From the NCBI GenBank assembly GCA_004369085.1, contig ML210190.1, positions 72,055-136,054 of the forward strand: 64,000 nt of DNA, read 5' to 3'. A program made the translations under genes and the position numbers. Positions 1 through 11,856 of this stretch are shown here, in pieces. The notes under the pieces are model-generated. The model saw nothing but the letters and a program-made list of their open reading frames with translations, had not been told where the DNA came from and made no database searches. How positions within the stretch are numbered: position 1 is the stretch's first letter; the number at the start of each line of letters is the position of its first letter. Source of the DNA: Coprinopsis marcescibilis (Eukaryota > Basidiomycota > Agaricomycetes > Agaricales > Psathyrellaceae).

Positions 1-84
1 TATATGAGTGAGATGGGGAGCGAGGAGGGGAGTGAAGAGGAGAAGTTGATGAGAGTTCTGAAGGAAGCGAGGACGTGGGTTTGA
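1..84 (+). CDS. C-terminal end of an acidic protein (partial)
   Basis: Frame 1 is open from the first base and stops at TGA 82-84. The 27 residues are Glu- and Ser-rich, with repeated SEE/GSEEG, and end in LMRVLKEARTWV. The bias resembles the acidic C-terminus of a eukaryotic protein. Only the tail is present, so no family can be named. It could also be chance, since 84 bases is short. Confidence 0.3.
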   Translation, partial: YMSEMGSEEGSEEEKLMRVLKEARTWV

Positions 85-1109
85 TTGGAGGTTGAAGTAA
101 TTTGTTGGATGGCTGGTATTGTGAAGGACAATGGAATAAGAAGTACGATTAATGGTGGTTGTTCTGTGTATCATATCCCGAAATATTGGTTTGGATCTTC
201 TTAGTTCAGATTCCAGGAGGTAACCAATTACGAGGACTTTTGCAGGAGAAGGAGCGGGTCAGGTTTTTGCAATTGCACGCACCTTGACGATAGATTCGGA
301 GCCTTGGCCCAGGTATTTGGGATCGCTCACTCCGCATCGCGAGGATGACGCAGAGCGGACCAAAGCCTGTTGAGGCCAGAGTGAGTAGTGACACTAGCAT
401 CCTCATCCGCAAGGACGCTAGCCGGGCCCGGCCCTGCTCGCGTGTCTGGACGCGTCTGGAAGCACGGCAGCTGATACCACCGCGATCTAACAAAAGTGAT
501 GATCCCTTATGAATCTGACCGCAGCATTCACCAACCTGCGACATACTAGTTCGAAATGCCTCGACAATCGACAGACGAGACCAATGGATGAACACAGTCT
601 GGTCACTATCCGCGGGAACAACCTTTGATACTTGAGCGCACTTCCGCAGGACCCTGAACCGACCACGAGACAGAGAAAACCTTGCTTGATGTCTCTTCCT
701 GCCCCGGGTAGTATCAATAAACGCGAAATGTGGCCAACGCTGCGCCGCTTACACCACGGCTTACCAACAACCTAGTGAGTAATATGAACCCATAGGCCGG
801 TGGTCAGCGATTGGAAGCGGCAAAGCCACGACGACACTAAACCAAGACACGTTTTTTTGTATGCAAACACGCCCTCATCGAAGTTGATCGAACCCTGCAG
901 CAGTAATGAGGGCTGTAATCCGTGACTCGTGAGCGAACCATGGAGCATGCCGCAAACACCCAAACGACCTTCAAGTTGAGAGTGGGGGATTATAAATATA
1001 AGATTAGATTATAGAGTCTATCCATTGTGCTCCAAGAAATATGGACACCGTACTGTACACACCCGTCCGAACGTCGAACCTAGACCTGGTCCCTGGGAAT
1101 TAATACGGT
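85..1109. other. Intergenic, no supported gene
   Basis: This kilobase holds only short overlapping frames with no recognisable domain and no coherent intron series. It probably contains the 3' untranslated region of GRX5, whose stop is at 1110 on the minus strand. Confidence 0.5.
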
Positions 1110-1884
1110 CTATGACGACTGTGACGAGGCCGCCTCTTCAGCGGGGATCTTGGGGATGACGTTGTTGTTCTCGAGCAGGGTTTCGAGTTCGCCGGATTGG
1201 TGCACTATTGGATGTGTAATTGTGGCAGAGATGTGAGGGAAATGAAAGTAAAGGTAAAGAAGGTTCAGTGAGCAAGGGAGGTCAGTTGACACGATGTACA
1301 AGCCACGCACTCGAGATAACAATGTCACACCCTCCAATGAACTCTCCGTTCACATAGATCTGTGGAATAGTGGGCCATTCCCTGTGAAGACAGCCCGTCA
1401 GTTGCTTGCAACAACCCCAATACCGCAGGACGACACAAAGCGGACCCCAAACAACTGAAGAGGGATAACCAACAGTGGAACAAGACTCACGAGAACTCCT
1501 TGATACTGGTCCTCAGCTCGGCATCCTCCAACACGTTATACGTCTGCATCTTCTCGGGCGGAACACCGTGCAAGTCAAGCACTTGCACAACGGCGCGGCT
1601 GAACCCGCAGGCGGGGGCGTCGGGGGTGCCTTTCATGAACAGCACCACGGGCTTTGCTGTGACTGCTTTTTGGATTATGGCGCGTGTTTCTTGGGACAGG
1701 TAGCGGTAGGCGGTGAATTGGCCCTTAAGGAGGGTCCGTGCGGCGGTGGGGCGCAGGGTGCGGAGCTGTGAGGGGTTTGGTTTGGTATGAGTTGTAGTGA
1801 CAGTGTGGGGTAATAAAGACTAGGTCAGCTATGTAATGTATGAGTAGTTAAACTTACAGAAGAGCTGAAGAGTGGTCGGAACAT
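1110..1884 (-). CDS. GRX5: Mitochondrial monothiol glutaredoxin
   Basis: This is a monothiol glutaredoxin of the Grx5 type, which carries [2Fe-2S] clusters from the mitochondrial scaffold to targets. Four exons (about 1884-1858, 1765-1491, 1381-1311 and 1204-1110) give 155 residues in one frame. The N-terminus (MFRPLFSSS, then Arg/Thr-rich) looks like a mitochondrial presequence. The family core follows: [18 protein letters not shown] with the CGFS active site, then [20 protein letters not shown] with the TIPQ and GGCD glutathione-binding segments, then SGELETLL. The C-terminus is Ala/Ser-rich. The first exon codes for only nine residues. The nearest upstream neighbour is divergent, so the 0.9 kb to the right is a probable two-way promoter. 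CGFS plus the presequence argues against the cytosolic Grx3/4 type, which carries an extra thioredoxin domain. Confidence 0.95.
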
Positions 1885-2829
1885 GGTAGGCGGCTACAGA
1901 ATGTTATGTGGAGGAGAGCGTAAACCGATGACAGCACTGAATAGACTTTGGCCTTCGCGATTAGTGATGGGGAAAATGTCTGCCAAGCCCAACTCGCTTG
2001 CCCGGTCCGGCTTGTTCAGCCAATCAGAATTTGTGAAATTCAGTTAGCGCCCTCCCTTCAAGAGGAGTTGCCGGTTTATGCGCGCGCTTGATTTCGACCA
2101 ACGTCTTCGTCACATCGAGCGCTGTATATGACCGGATCATCCACTAGCCTTTCATAACGGGCCTGTCACCTCCTACCACTCCCCCGGTTGTCTCAGCATA
2201 TCGCTCGCATAAGTACCCGCAGGAGGTGCTACGCGCGGTCTCTGAAACCCTTTCACGAGGCAGATCAGTGCGGCAAGGTGCAGCAGATTCTGAAAGTAGT
2301 AATCCTTGCGGGGGAATCCAACTTGGTCATGATGCCAATCGCGCCTGCATGCGCCCCTCTCTCTCTTTGCGCATTCCGATCTCGCCGCTTTGTGTACACC
2401 AGGGCGTCCATCTGCTATTGAATCCTTGTTCGCCACAGCCGAAGGTGCTTGAAAGTTTCAAATATTTGCTCCGCCAGCTCTGTAACAGTGATGCACAAGT
2501 AGTCGAGAAATAACAAGGAGACAGTTATGCGCCTTGACTCGTCGGACTTTGGAGAAGCATCGCATCACACAGCGCAGGCGCCCATCCCTTCAGGTACCCC
2601 GGCGGAGTCAAAACGCCTTCACCGCCTCATTGCCCTTGACAGATTGTCGGATATGTCGTGAAGCGACATTGATGCTCGGCGCTCTGATACCTCCTAATAC
2701 TCCCTATGTAAGTGAACGTCAGCACATTTGTCTATTATTTTACATTGTTGATTGCCTTCTTTCACTTGACCGCCACAGTGACGCTTAGCCTCTATCTTCC
2801 GCAAAAGCACTTTATTGGAGCCTGAAGGG
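1885..2829. promoter_or_regulatory. Divergent intergenic region GRX5 / membrane protein
   Basis: These 945 bases lie between two divergently transcribed start codons. I see no coding signal and no clear TATA box; the short frames inside overlap each other on both strands. It most likely holds both promoters. Confidence 0.4.
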
Positions 2830-4520
2830 ATGGCTTCTCCTCGTCTCACCTGGCTCGACGACGACCACCCCGCGCTAAGGTATCAAGGAGAATGGGAAGA
2901 TGATGAAAACCTGTACCTCGAAGACCGCCACCCTGTGTTCGGTGGCAAGCAAAAGATAACTACAGGAAATGCGTCTGTCAGCTTCAACTTCACCGGTACA
3001 TCCCACGAGTCCCTCCCACCCATAACGCACGCTCTTAATCTTTGATAACCCCACCAGGCTTAAATATTCGAATGCTCGGACGTTTCGTACTCGTCAACAC
3101 GACAGGACGCATACGCCCCACCTGGCGGTGCCTTCTCGACGACGAAGAATTTGACGACGGCATGGAAGACTTCCTTAGAGATTCCCCACCCTCGGCACCC
3201 GAGAACGGGTTTCCGCTTTGCCTACTATTCCCAGTTTCCAATCCTAATGAGCCGCATACACTGAGGCTGGAGATCGAAGCGGCGGACGACGCGCCTTTCT
3301 GGATCGATGCAGTGGAGCTTACGCCGAGCCTGAATTCCACATTTGACGGCGGTACAGTTTGGGCCCAGCTATCAACAACCGATCCTGGCGTTCGCTTGGG
3401 GTCAAACTGGAGTACAACAGAAGAGTCCAGCGGGCGGTACGCGTTGACCGAGGGCAGTTTTGTGGATATCAATTTCGTTGGTAAGGTCTAATTTGTGAGC
3501 AATCTTAGTATTCCTTGGCCGTGTACTAACACTGAACATTTTAAACCGGTAGGAACGAAAGCTATATGGTGGGGCAGCCATTTAGTCGATCTCCCTGAAG
3601 GAACCTCGCAAGGTTCCTACTCCTTGAACGGAGAACCTCCCATCGCATTCTCATTTACGGGAAGACAGACGGATTGGGACCCCGGCTACCGAGTGTTCTT
3701 CGAGACTGAAAAGGTACCTGCTGGGCAAGTGCATAACCTTCGCGTCACTCACGGAGGATTCGAAGCCCCCCTCGTTCTCAACCACCTCTTTATTGAAAAT
3801 GGAGAGATACTCAAAAGGGACCCTAGACTGTCACAGACCTCTGATCCCGAACCTTCAACGTCTCCAGACTCTGGACCGCGACCTACGTCGGGTGCGAATA
3901 CCTCCTCAGGGTCATTAAAATCCGGGCACATTGGCGCCATTGTAGGAGGAGTTGTAGGCGGTATCGCATTTGTTCTCCTCCTGGGTTGTTTGCTCTTCTT
4001 CCTAAAAAAGAAGAAGCAAAAATCTGACAAAGAGACGTGGGACTCGCGCGCACCCGTGCCGTTTGACCCTACATCAAGTCAAGGCGGAAGTTCCCCACTG
4101 CCCTCGAATGCGATAACGCATGTCAAGCCCAGAACACCCGGACAAGAAACTGCATACACTCCCACGGCGTCTTCAGCTCTGTCACCTGCAGGAGATAGGA
4201 TTTATGTCAAGCCAAGTCTCTCTGGAGATTCTGGAGAGCTGCGTTCTGCAACAACAATGACAACAACAACAACAACAACGTCACCGACCCCCACAACATA
4301 CATCAAGTCGCAGCCTTCGAGCGCACCCACTCCCTTGTCGTCTGCTGGTGTCTCGCATGACGCTTTGCCTTCTCCTGCGATTATGATACACGCCCCACCA
4401 CCTCTGGACTCTGCGTTTCCAATAGTTCAGCCTACCTACCACCAGGATAGTGGGATCCGGCTCGCTGATGAGCAGACTCTCGCTCTGTCGGAAGTTCCCC
4501 CTTCTTATACCTCATTATAA
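2830..4520 (+). CDS. Single-pass membrane protein with beta-rich N-terminal half
   Basis: Three exons (2830-2995, 3058-3480, 3553-4520) join in frame to 518 residues. The start MASPRLTW is the first ATG in the frame. The N-terminal ~300 residues hold two similar units: one begins RYQGEW and the other comes after the second intron with SQGSYSLNGEP, and each has an SFNFTG or AFSFTG strand. This is the pattern of paired beta-sandwich ectodomains common in basidiomycete proteins. One membrane segment follows (GAIVGGVVGGIAFVLLLGCL), then a Lys-rich stop-transfer run. The cytoplasmic tail is Pro/Ser/Thr-rich and includes a poly-Thr run from ACA repeats near 4260. No signal peptide is visible at this start, so either the true start lies in an unseen upstream exon or the protein inserts through its internal helix. 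Function unknown; a cell-surface sensor or adhesin is a guess. Confidence 0.8.
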
Positions 4521-5787
4521 TGTTAATTTCAACACCCCTTGTACTTTTAAAATGAAAACACAGTATTTTGGATTGACCAGCAAAATGTTTCCTTCTCGAT
4601 CGCGCGGCAGTTTGCGAGCGGGCTTTGCTTGGCACTTATTTGCAACCACAAAGGTTCGACGTGCCACCGTGATTTCCTTCGAGACTTCAAGTTCGTCTGT
4701 CGTCGATTCTGGCCATCTTCGTCTACCTAGACAAATTTGTACTACTCAGCTTTTAGGCGACGCAACATCCGGGCATGGCGGATTTGCGTCACGCTGAAGC
4801 CACCCCTGATTAAAACATCGTTGCGCCGTCGCGTTCATCTTGAGTTGGACATTTGGAGAGTGGAAAGGTTGCTACAATCGATTCTTAATCCCAGTTTGAT
4901 GATGTATCTCTCATTTCGCACCCAAGCATTACGGCACATACTTCAAGCTCGTCGACTTTGCACTCAAGCCACAGAGCTCCACTGCCGTCGTCACTTCATC
5001 AACCTTCCCTGAGTCAAAATGCTCGGCCTATCAGTGAGTGTCTCGGTTTTGACAAGAAATCAGATTTATCCGAGTTTCTTTAGAGCGGAGGGCTTCATGC
5101 GAAAATATATGTGGCCAAACTCAAGTCCTAGAGCGCTGCGATTGATACAACTTTGTTCTTTCTCGCCCTAGCCGTATGGTCGTTCAATCACTAGTACTGT
5201 TATCATAGTCACAATTTACCTTACAACGACAAAGCTTTCACTCTGTCGCTGTGGCTTTGGCCATAATATTTCTCGTCTCTAGGCGCCAACTTGAACCCCG
5301 TGCTATGCAGCGTGCAGTGTACAGAGTCACCAAGTGCGTTCAGGGTACGAGCCAATACTGTCCTGGTGGTGCTTTTGGCCAGTATTAATATTCACCTTTA
5401 CAAATGCTGTACACTTGGCTGAAGTAGTAATGAGAATGAGACTTGTGTTAAAGTCCGCCGCATGGCTGACTTTAAGCAGCAAATTTTGCACCACTCTTCT
5501 GAAAGCACCACCATCTATCCTGAGAAGCGCCACTGCCCACAAGCGCTGTCAGGGAGGCAGAAGTAGTAGTATTTCATCATAATGACGCCTAACTGCCACA
5601 TTCCCCGCACTCCTCGCAGACCAGAAAGCAAATAGAAGGCATTTTCATCACATTCGCTCGTCTGCTGATAGCTTTCATCTGCTTCTGACGGGCTAGATAT
5701 GACCATGTTCCAATACTAAAACCACCGGTACGGCGGTTATATCTGCCAACAACCTTCCAACTCTGCGGCTTGCGGCACTACGCTCTC
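4521..5787. other. Intergenic, no supported gene
   Basis: About 1.27 kb between two same-strand genes. Only short overlapping frames are present and none gives a recognisable motif or consistent splice pattern. It should contain the 3' end of the membrane-protein transcript and the promoter of the P450 at 5788. Confidence 0.45.
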
Positions 5788-8066
5788 ATGACTTCGTACG
5801 ATATCAAGGCGCTGGGTCTGGTTGCCCTCACTGCCCTCACTGCCCTCACCGCTGCATGGATTCTGCAAAGGCGGGTATCTCGAGGTGCGAGATTACCCCT
5901 ACCGCCTGGCCCTAAGGGTCTACCATTGTTAGGGAATCTCCTCGACATGCCCGATACTTTCGGGTGGTACAAATTCCACGAGTTGTGCAAGGAGCTAGGT
6001 AGGCATACCACTCGACAGATTTGAGTTTCCGAGCTCTAACTTGAGTATTTTAGGGACCGACATATTATACCTTAACGTTGCCGGGACAAACATTATCGTT
6101 ATCGATACGGCAGAGGTTGCCAATGATCTCCTCGAGAAGCGATCGTCCATTTACTCTGGAAGGTGCGGGAGAACTCGATCGTGCTGAGGCGGACTCTAAT
6201 TATTAACGTACATCAGACCTCGAATGACGATGTTGAACGAACTATCTGGTTGGGACTTCAACTTTGGGTTCCAAGATTACGGTAAGCGCTGAAGAGTACT
6301 GTCAGTGTGCTTAACAAATGTACCTTGAAATCTCACCACTTCTCAGGAAGCTACTGGTGGGTTATAAATTGAGCAGCTTCTTTTTACATGGGTCCCGACA
6401 TATAATATGTGGCAGGAGAACCCATCGGAAGCTTGTGCATCTGACATTCAACCAAGGGGTAGTTGGCCATTTCAAACCCCACGTCACCCGAGCAACACGC
6501 AACATGCTCAACCGCTTTCTGGACGAGCCTCGAAAGATGGAAGAGAACCTCAGAAAGTGAGTAGTATACATGTACAACTCTTTCTGCTCTGGGCCGCCCA
6601 CTCATTAGATGACCAGTATGGCAGCCGAAACAATTATAACAGTTCTTTACGGAATCGAAGTCCGCCAAAAGGACGATTTCTACATGCTCACTGCGGCTCG
6701 CGGTGTCGCGCCAGCTATCGAGCTCTTGGGTGCTCCAGGATCGCGGATCGTTGACGCACTCCCGTTTCTCAAGCATGTACCAGATTGGCTACCGGGTGTT
6801 ACCTTTAGACACAGGGCGGAAGAGGCAAAAAGAGCTGTTCGGGCAATGCTGGAGATACCGTACAAGGTATCTAAGGATGCATATGTGCGTACGGATTCCC
6901 TGTACACTGAAGGCAAAGTGTTGAGCACATGTGTTAGGATAAATGTTCGTCTCGTATGGTCTCATTCGTGGATCTGAGCCTTGGGAAGATGGAGGACCAA
7001 AGTCGAGATAATTCATACACCGAGGACGATATCAAGAAGGTTGCGGGCTCGCTATATACAGGTGATGACCGTTTCCCCATGCCTACTCTAGTATCACATG
7101 CATTGACGATACACTCATACTAGCTGGAACAGAGACGGTACGTGGAGTGCCATGACACCTTAACTAGTAAGCCTGACCGTATTGGTATAGACTGCATCTG
7201 CGATTGTTTCGTGTATGCTCGCTCTCGTTAAGAATCCAGATGTCTTAAAAAGGGCGCAACAAGAGCTGGACAGCGTTATCAAGGATGGCGAGATGCCTGG
7301 ACTTGAAGACGAGCCGCTACTCCCGTTCACCACTGCAGTTGTCAACGAAGCTTTGAGGTGGAGGGAAGTTGTCCCACAAGGTTGTATCCTCTTTGGGTGC
7401 ATATGATATTGGTTTAACTCTCCATCCTACTAGCTATTCCGCATTATCTAGCGACAGAGGATGAATATCGAGGGTACCGAATTCCCGCCAAGTCAATCAT
7501 TATTCCTAATGCTTGGTGGGTGATAAACTAAGCTTGTCAATATATTTTTGATGAGTATACCGCACCAGGGCAATGCTGCATAATGAGAGCATTTATCCTG
7601 AACCTTTCAAGTTTTACCCGGAACGGTTCTTGAAAGACGGAAAGCTGGATATACAAACTCAGCAGGATCCAGCTCATGCTTGTTGGGGATTTGGTCGAAG
7701 GTGCGTCGTCGGTATGTAGAGCGCGATACTGATTACCTAAGACCTTTTTTGTACATGCAAGGATCTGTCCTGGAAGATTTTTGGCATACTCCGCCGTGTG
7801 GCTCGGGATAGCCTCACTGATGTACGTATTCGATATCGAGAAGGCCAAAGATGAGGATGGAAATGAAATTGAGCCACGCGAAGAGTTTCTGTCTGGACTT
7901 AGTCTGTAAGCACCTGTCGCTATGAGCAACACCCTGAGGTGGTACTAACTGTGCGTTGATCAGTATGGCGAAACCTTTTGAATACACTATCAAGCCGCGC
8001 AGCGAGGAAAGGGTAGCGCTTGTACGAGAATCCTTAAATTCCAGGCCCGAGGGCTTGTATCAATAG
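5788..8066 (+). CDS. Cytochrome P450 (CYP2-like, basidiomycete)
   Basis: This is a heme-thiolate monooxygenase anchored to the endoplasmic reticulum by an N-terminal helix (TALTALTAAWILQ), followed by the proline hinge LPLPPGPKGLPLLGN. At least nine introns can be placed with consistent phases. One pair brackets a tiny exon that yields GSYWRTHRKLVH across 6346-6416. Landmarks in order: the WRTHRK C-helix, the I-helix AGTETT, the K-helix ExxR as EALR, the PERF region and the heme loop WGFGRRICPGR with the Cys ligand. The heme signature has Trp where the consensus has Phe. Everything else looks complete, with no stops or frameshifts. Similar fungal sequences are often annotated as O-methylsterigmatocystin oxidoreductase-like; the substrate cannot be predicted. 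It converges on the next P450 with only 163 bases between stop codons. Confidence 0.92.
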
Positions 8067-8229
8067 TGTTTTCGCCTTTTGTCATGTGTATTTTTCTTTG
8101 GTCATAACCACTCTTAATGATTATTCGGTATTACAGTCCAGACTCCAGTGGAACACTAGAAAAAATGTATTCTTGTAAAGTGTCGCCCCGCGTATTCGAG
8201 CAAGAGGCTACATAGGAGTCATTACGTAC

Positions 8230-10869
8230 TTAGGCCAACGAAACTGTTAAAGGCAGCTGTAACTTATGTACGCCATTCTCATTGACCGCAGGTTGAGAGA
8301 TTCCATGGAATTCCCATTTAATCTGTGTCTTGGTCGGAGCAAACTTGAAGGATTCAAGTAAGACGCAAAGAACAGCCTCTGAAGCATGTGGTCAATACAG
8401 AATGTCAGAGAAACACAGACCAAGGAGAGACGTACTCATTTCCAGCTGTGAGAACTTGAAGCCAATGCAGGCTCGATTGCCGCCGATGAACGTCATTCTG
8501 TTAAACACATTTAGCTCGAGATAAAAGCAGGGAGCCAGAGGTCTCCGAGTTACTCACAGGTGAGAGTAGATGCCCGGGTGTCGCGACTCTGTGACTGTCT
8601 TGGGAAGAGGGGAAAGCCACCTCTCCGGCTTCCATTCGTTGGCATCCGGCCCCCATGTCAACGGGTCTCTGTTGCTTGCCAGAATAGATACAAGGATGTT
8701 TGTCCCTCGAGGAACTACTAGCTCGGTTACTTCCTTGCCATCAAGGCATCTCAACGGACGCTCAAGAGGAAGAGTCGCGTCAGCAACGGTTCTACGAAAT
8801 ATATGAGTTTGATATGCATCTTAATGAGTCGGGCTTGAGCTCACGTTCGAAGAATGAGAGACGCTGGAGGGTACCTGCCGCCACATTGAATGTTAGCAAC
8901 AGAAAGATCATCACCCTTAGTCAAAACCTACAAGCGCAGGGTTTCTCGGCAGACAGCGTCGAGATAAGGCAATTGGTGAAGTTCGTCGTACAAGAGCTCG
9001 CCATGTTCTGCCTTGGCTTGCAAAATCTCCTCCCTGAGCTTGCTCTGTACATCCAGGTTCGTACTAAGCATGTACAAGATCCTCGACAGCGCATTGGAGG
9101 TGGTGTCCATTCCAGCAAAGGTAAGAGTTCTGTAACTGTGTCAGATATCAATCCATGCATTGAAGAAAGAGCACCATACGTCATCTGTCCAATCACCTCC
9201 TCTTCTGGCATTTTCTGATCGTCGGTAGTGGCCAGCATATTTGCTTTCACTACATCGTCCTTCAGCCCAAGTATGATGAGAGTTTAAACGAGGGCTCACG
9301 TAGAGTGCTAAGGATGTCCTTTCCTTCTCCGATTTGTTCACGAAGCGCATCAGGTCCGCCTTGCTGCAGGACCTTCATCTTCTCCCTATACACACTGACG
9401 GAGGTATCGTGCATTACATCAACAATATCTCGGAGCTCATGCAATGTCCTCCATGGGAAAATATTGACAAGGAACCGGCGAAAACCAGGCGTCCCTATGT
9501 TGACAAGGTAAGGTAGAAAAAGAAACCGGGCAGCTGTTGTCTTGACGAGGGTTTCCCTGCACGGTGGTATAAGAGCAAAGCAAAAAGCAAGTGAATGCGG
9601 TCGACTCACATAAAGCTCTTGATTGCATTGTAATATGGGTGAAGTATGGCACCAGGTTGAAGACTATCGAATGAGGTACCCCATCCACTGTGCCCCATGA
9701 GCTCCAGTGCCGTGCGGCTCATCCATTCGAGCATGTCAATCTGGGACGCCGTCAATCTTTGGGACAGAGTAACGTCTTTAGTACTGACCTCTGTTTTCCC
9801 TCTTGACACTTCAAGTCGGACGGAATCTCGAAGCTATGGCCAACTGTTAATGACGGGCTCGATTAAGGGAGCATTGTAAGGCCACCTTGTAACAGACATC
9901 ATAGAAGAGGGGCACTGGTGTAAAGGAAGGCAGATTCACACCGGTGTACAACATCAAGAGCAGAATTACTTACCCATATCTCGCAAATGTGCCGCCGAAA
10001 AGACGGGGCTAAGAATCTTGCGTTGTCTACGATGATGATCGCCTTCTTTGAGGTTAGCTTCCTTCGTTACAGATAAAATGGAAGTATCAGTTGGCTTACC
10101 GACTGTCGAGAGCAGGCTCTTTCCGAAGATAATCGTATTGGTTCTATAACATGTGGTAAGCGGATGCCTGACTCAAGTCTCGTATGCTGTAAAACAGAAC
10201 AAACCGAATGAAATCCTCGTTCTCTTCATAGAGACTCTGATCCTATTATTCGGAAGCATCAAGAGTGAGTGACTTTCCTGTCCAAGGTTATGAACTTGGC
10301 TACCTTCAATAGGATATGATACAGCGCTTTCGGGTCGTAAACATAAAGCATAGGCCTCTATGCCTCATCATTAGCATACGGAGGCCAGATGATAGGCGTG
10401 AAGAACATACCCCCATTACGCTAGCTATTCGTGCGATTCCCGTGTCTGCCAGCGCGTGAACGAGTCAAACTTCATTGCCATCTCAACAACTGCGTAAACT
10501 TTGCTTACGATTCTTTTCCAAGTTCTCATGGAATGGCCAGGGATTGGGATCGAACAGTTCTGCGATGCTTCCTGCATTTTATTGACTATGAGTGTGTGAA
10601 TAATGGATAGATAAAAGATGACGCTCACCGGCGATATAGGAGCTAGCTTTAGGCCCAGGAACGTTGTCCAGAGGATGCTTGGCGAATATGGTTTTAAATA
10701 CTCGCCACAAGAGCCAGCTGCCAGCAAAAATCGTGAGTCCTTGCTTCAAGATAGAGACATCGAAGTCAACCAGGACGCTCTGAGATAAGTGCGAAAATGG
10801 CCCAGGCAGACGAGAGACGATATCGCCGAGAGCAGAAGGAAAACTGGTCGTAGAGAGACTGGATCCCAT
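8230..10869 (-). CDS. Cytochrome P450, paralogue A
   Basis: A complete P450 with a dozen or so introns. It starts MGSSLSTTSF, has a membrane helix near residues 45-65, then NPLDN-like HPLDNVPGPKASSY. Later landmarks are GDHHRRQRKILSPVF (C-helix region), WMSRTALELMG, the I-helix LTFAGMDTTSNALSRIL, the K-helix ETLRL, the KPERWLSPLP segment and the heme loop FIGGNRACIGFKF with the Cys ligand. The C-terminus reads KLQLPLTVSLA. It is a close paralogue of the genes at 11857-14554 and 48027-50628: starts, exon borders and motifs match. A TATA box lies about 42 bases upstream of the start codon. I see no stop or frameshift. The family belongs to the P450s expanded in Agaricomycetes; the substrate is unknown. 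Confidence 0.92.
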
Positions 10870-10910
10870 GTTAGGCAGTTGAATATAGAAGCCATTGCCT
10901 AGTTGGACGG

Positions 10911-10919
10911 CTTTATATA
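10911..10919 (-). promoter_or_regulatory. TATA box of P450 paralogue A
   Basis: TATATAAAG on the minus strand, 42 bases upstream of the ATG at 10869. Two other paralogous P450s have a TATA box at almost the same distance. Confidence 0.6.
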
Positions 10920-11856
10920 TCGCTGCTGGTGTGGCAGACGTGAGCTGGGATGCCGGATAAATACGCGTTTCAAGGACCCGAGAATTGGGTAATGTATCTT
11001 ACGCTCTCCGCACCTCGCAGGGTTGTTTTCGAATCGCTGTGTTGTAGCAATTGAAAGGCCGCGACGAAATGCCGGAAGGAATCGTAAGCGCAACTTGCAT
11101 AAACGGCAATGCCAATCACCGTCCAGGACGAGGTTGGCAGGCAGATACTGCGGCATCTTCGTCCACGGTCACGAGCGCTGCGTACGGCAAATGAGTTTAT
11201 CGATATCCAAACCGGCTTGCTAGTTGCAGCTCACACTATGGTTGCTATGGTTGAACACAGTTGTATTCCACTACATGGACGGTGCCAGTTCCTATGCGAA
11301 GGCTGATATGTAGCTGAACCCTGGCCAATGGGCAAGATAAGAGGGTGAGAGAAGATCATTGACCAAGACTGAAACTGTGATGCACCCGAGTCGGTGGCAA
11401 TAATACAAATGCGAATTCCGAGACGCCCTGGCACTGCAGTGGCAGAAATGGTGACTCAGTGGATGTTTCAAAATCTACTTGAACGTTCAACCCTTGCAAT
11501 CTCCAGAGACGACCCTCCCTGAGGCAACCCTAAGGATACCCAGAACTGCGAATTTCCAAACCATGTTCAAGCGCTAGAGTCGCCTCCCGATCTCATTCAG
11601 AATGTCGCCACCCTAAGCCCTCCAGCCTCCAGCTTTTCAACGTAAGGCTGAGCCGCGTGTACGTGATCGTAGAAGAAATAATTTAGTAACATTTGTTATG
11701 GAAACCCTCCCGGCCGATGGCCCTGAGCGAGCCTTTACAAGGGGGTGAATGTTTATTTGAAAATTACAATCTGGCAGTGCTGTACAGAGGAGAGCAGGGG
11801 AGGGAAGCTTGCAGTCGCTATACAAAAACGAACAGTAGAATGCGCGCGCGAGGTGA
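10920..11856. other. Spacer between tandem P450s
   Basis: About 0.94 kb between the start of paralogue A and the stop of paralogue B, both on the minus strand. No coding signal is seen. It should hold the upstream control region of A and the 3' end of B. Confidence 0.45.

Noticed and set aside
206..963. Three minus-strand frames of 63-129 codons
   Set aside because: They overlap or abut without shared splice signals, have no domain and a composition unlike the real genes.
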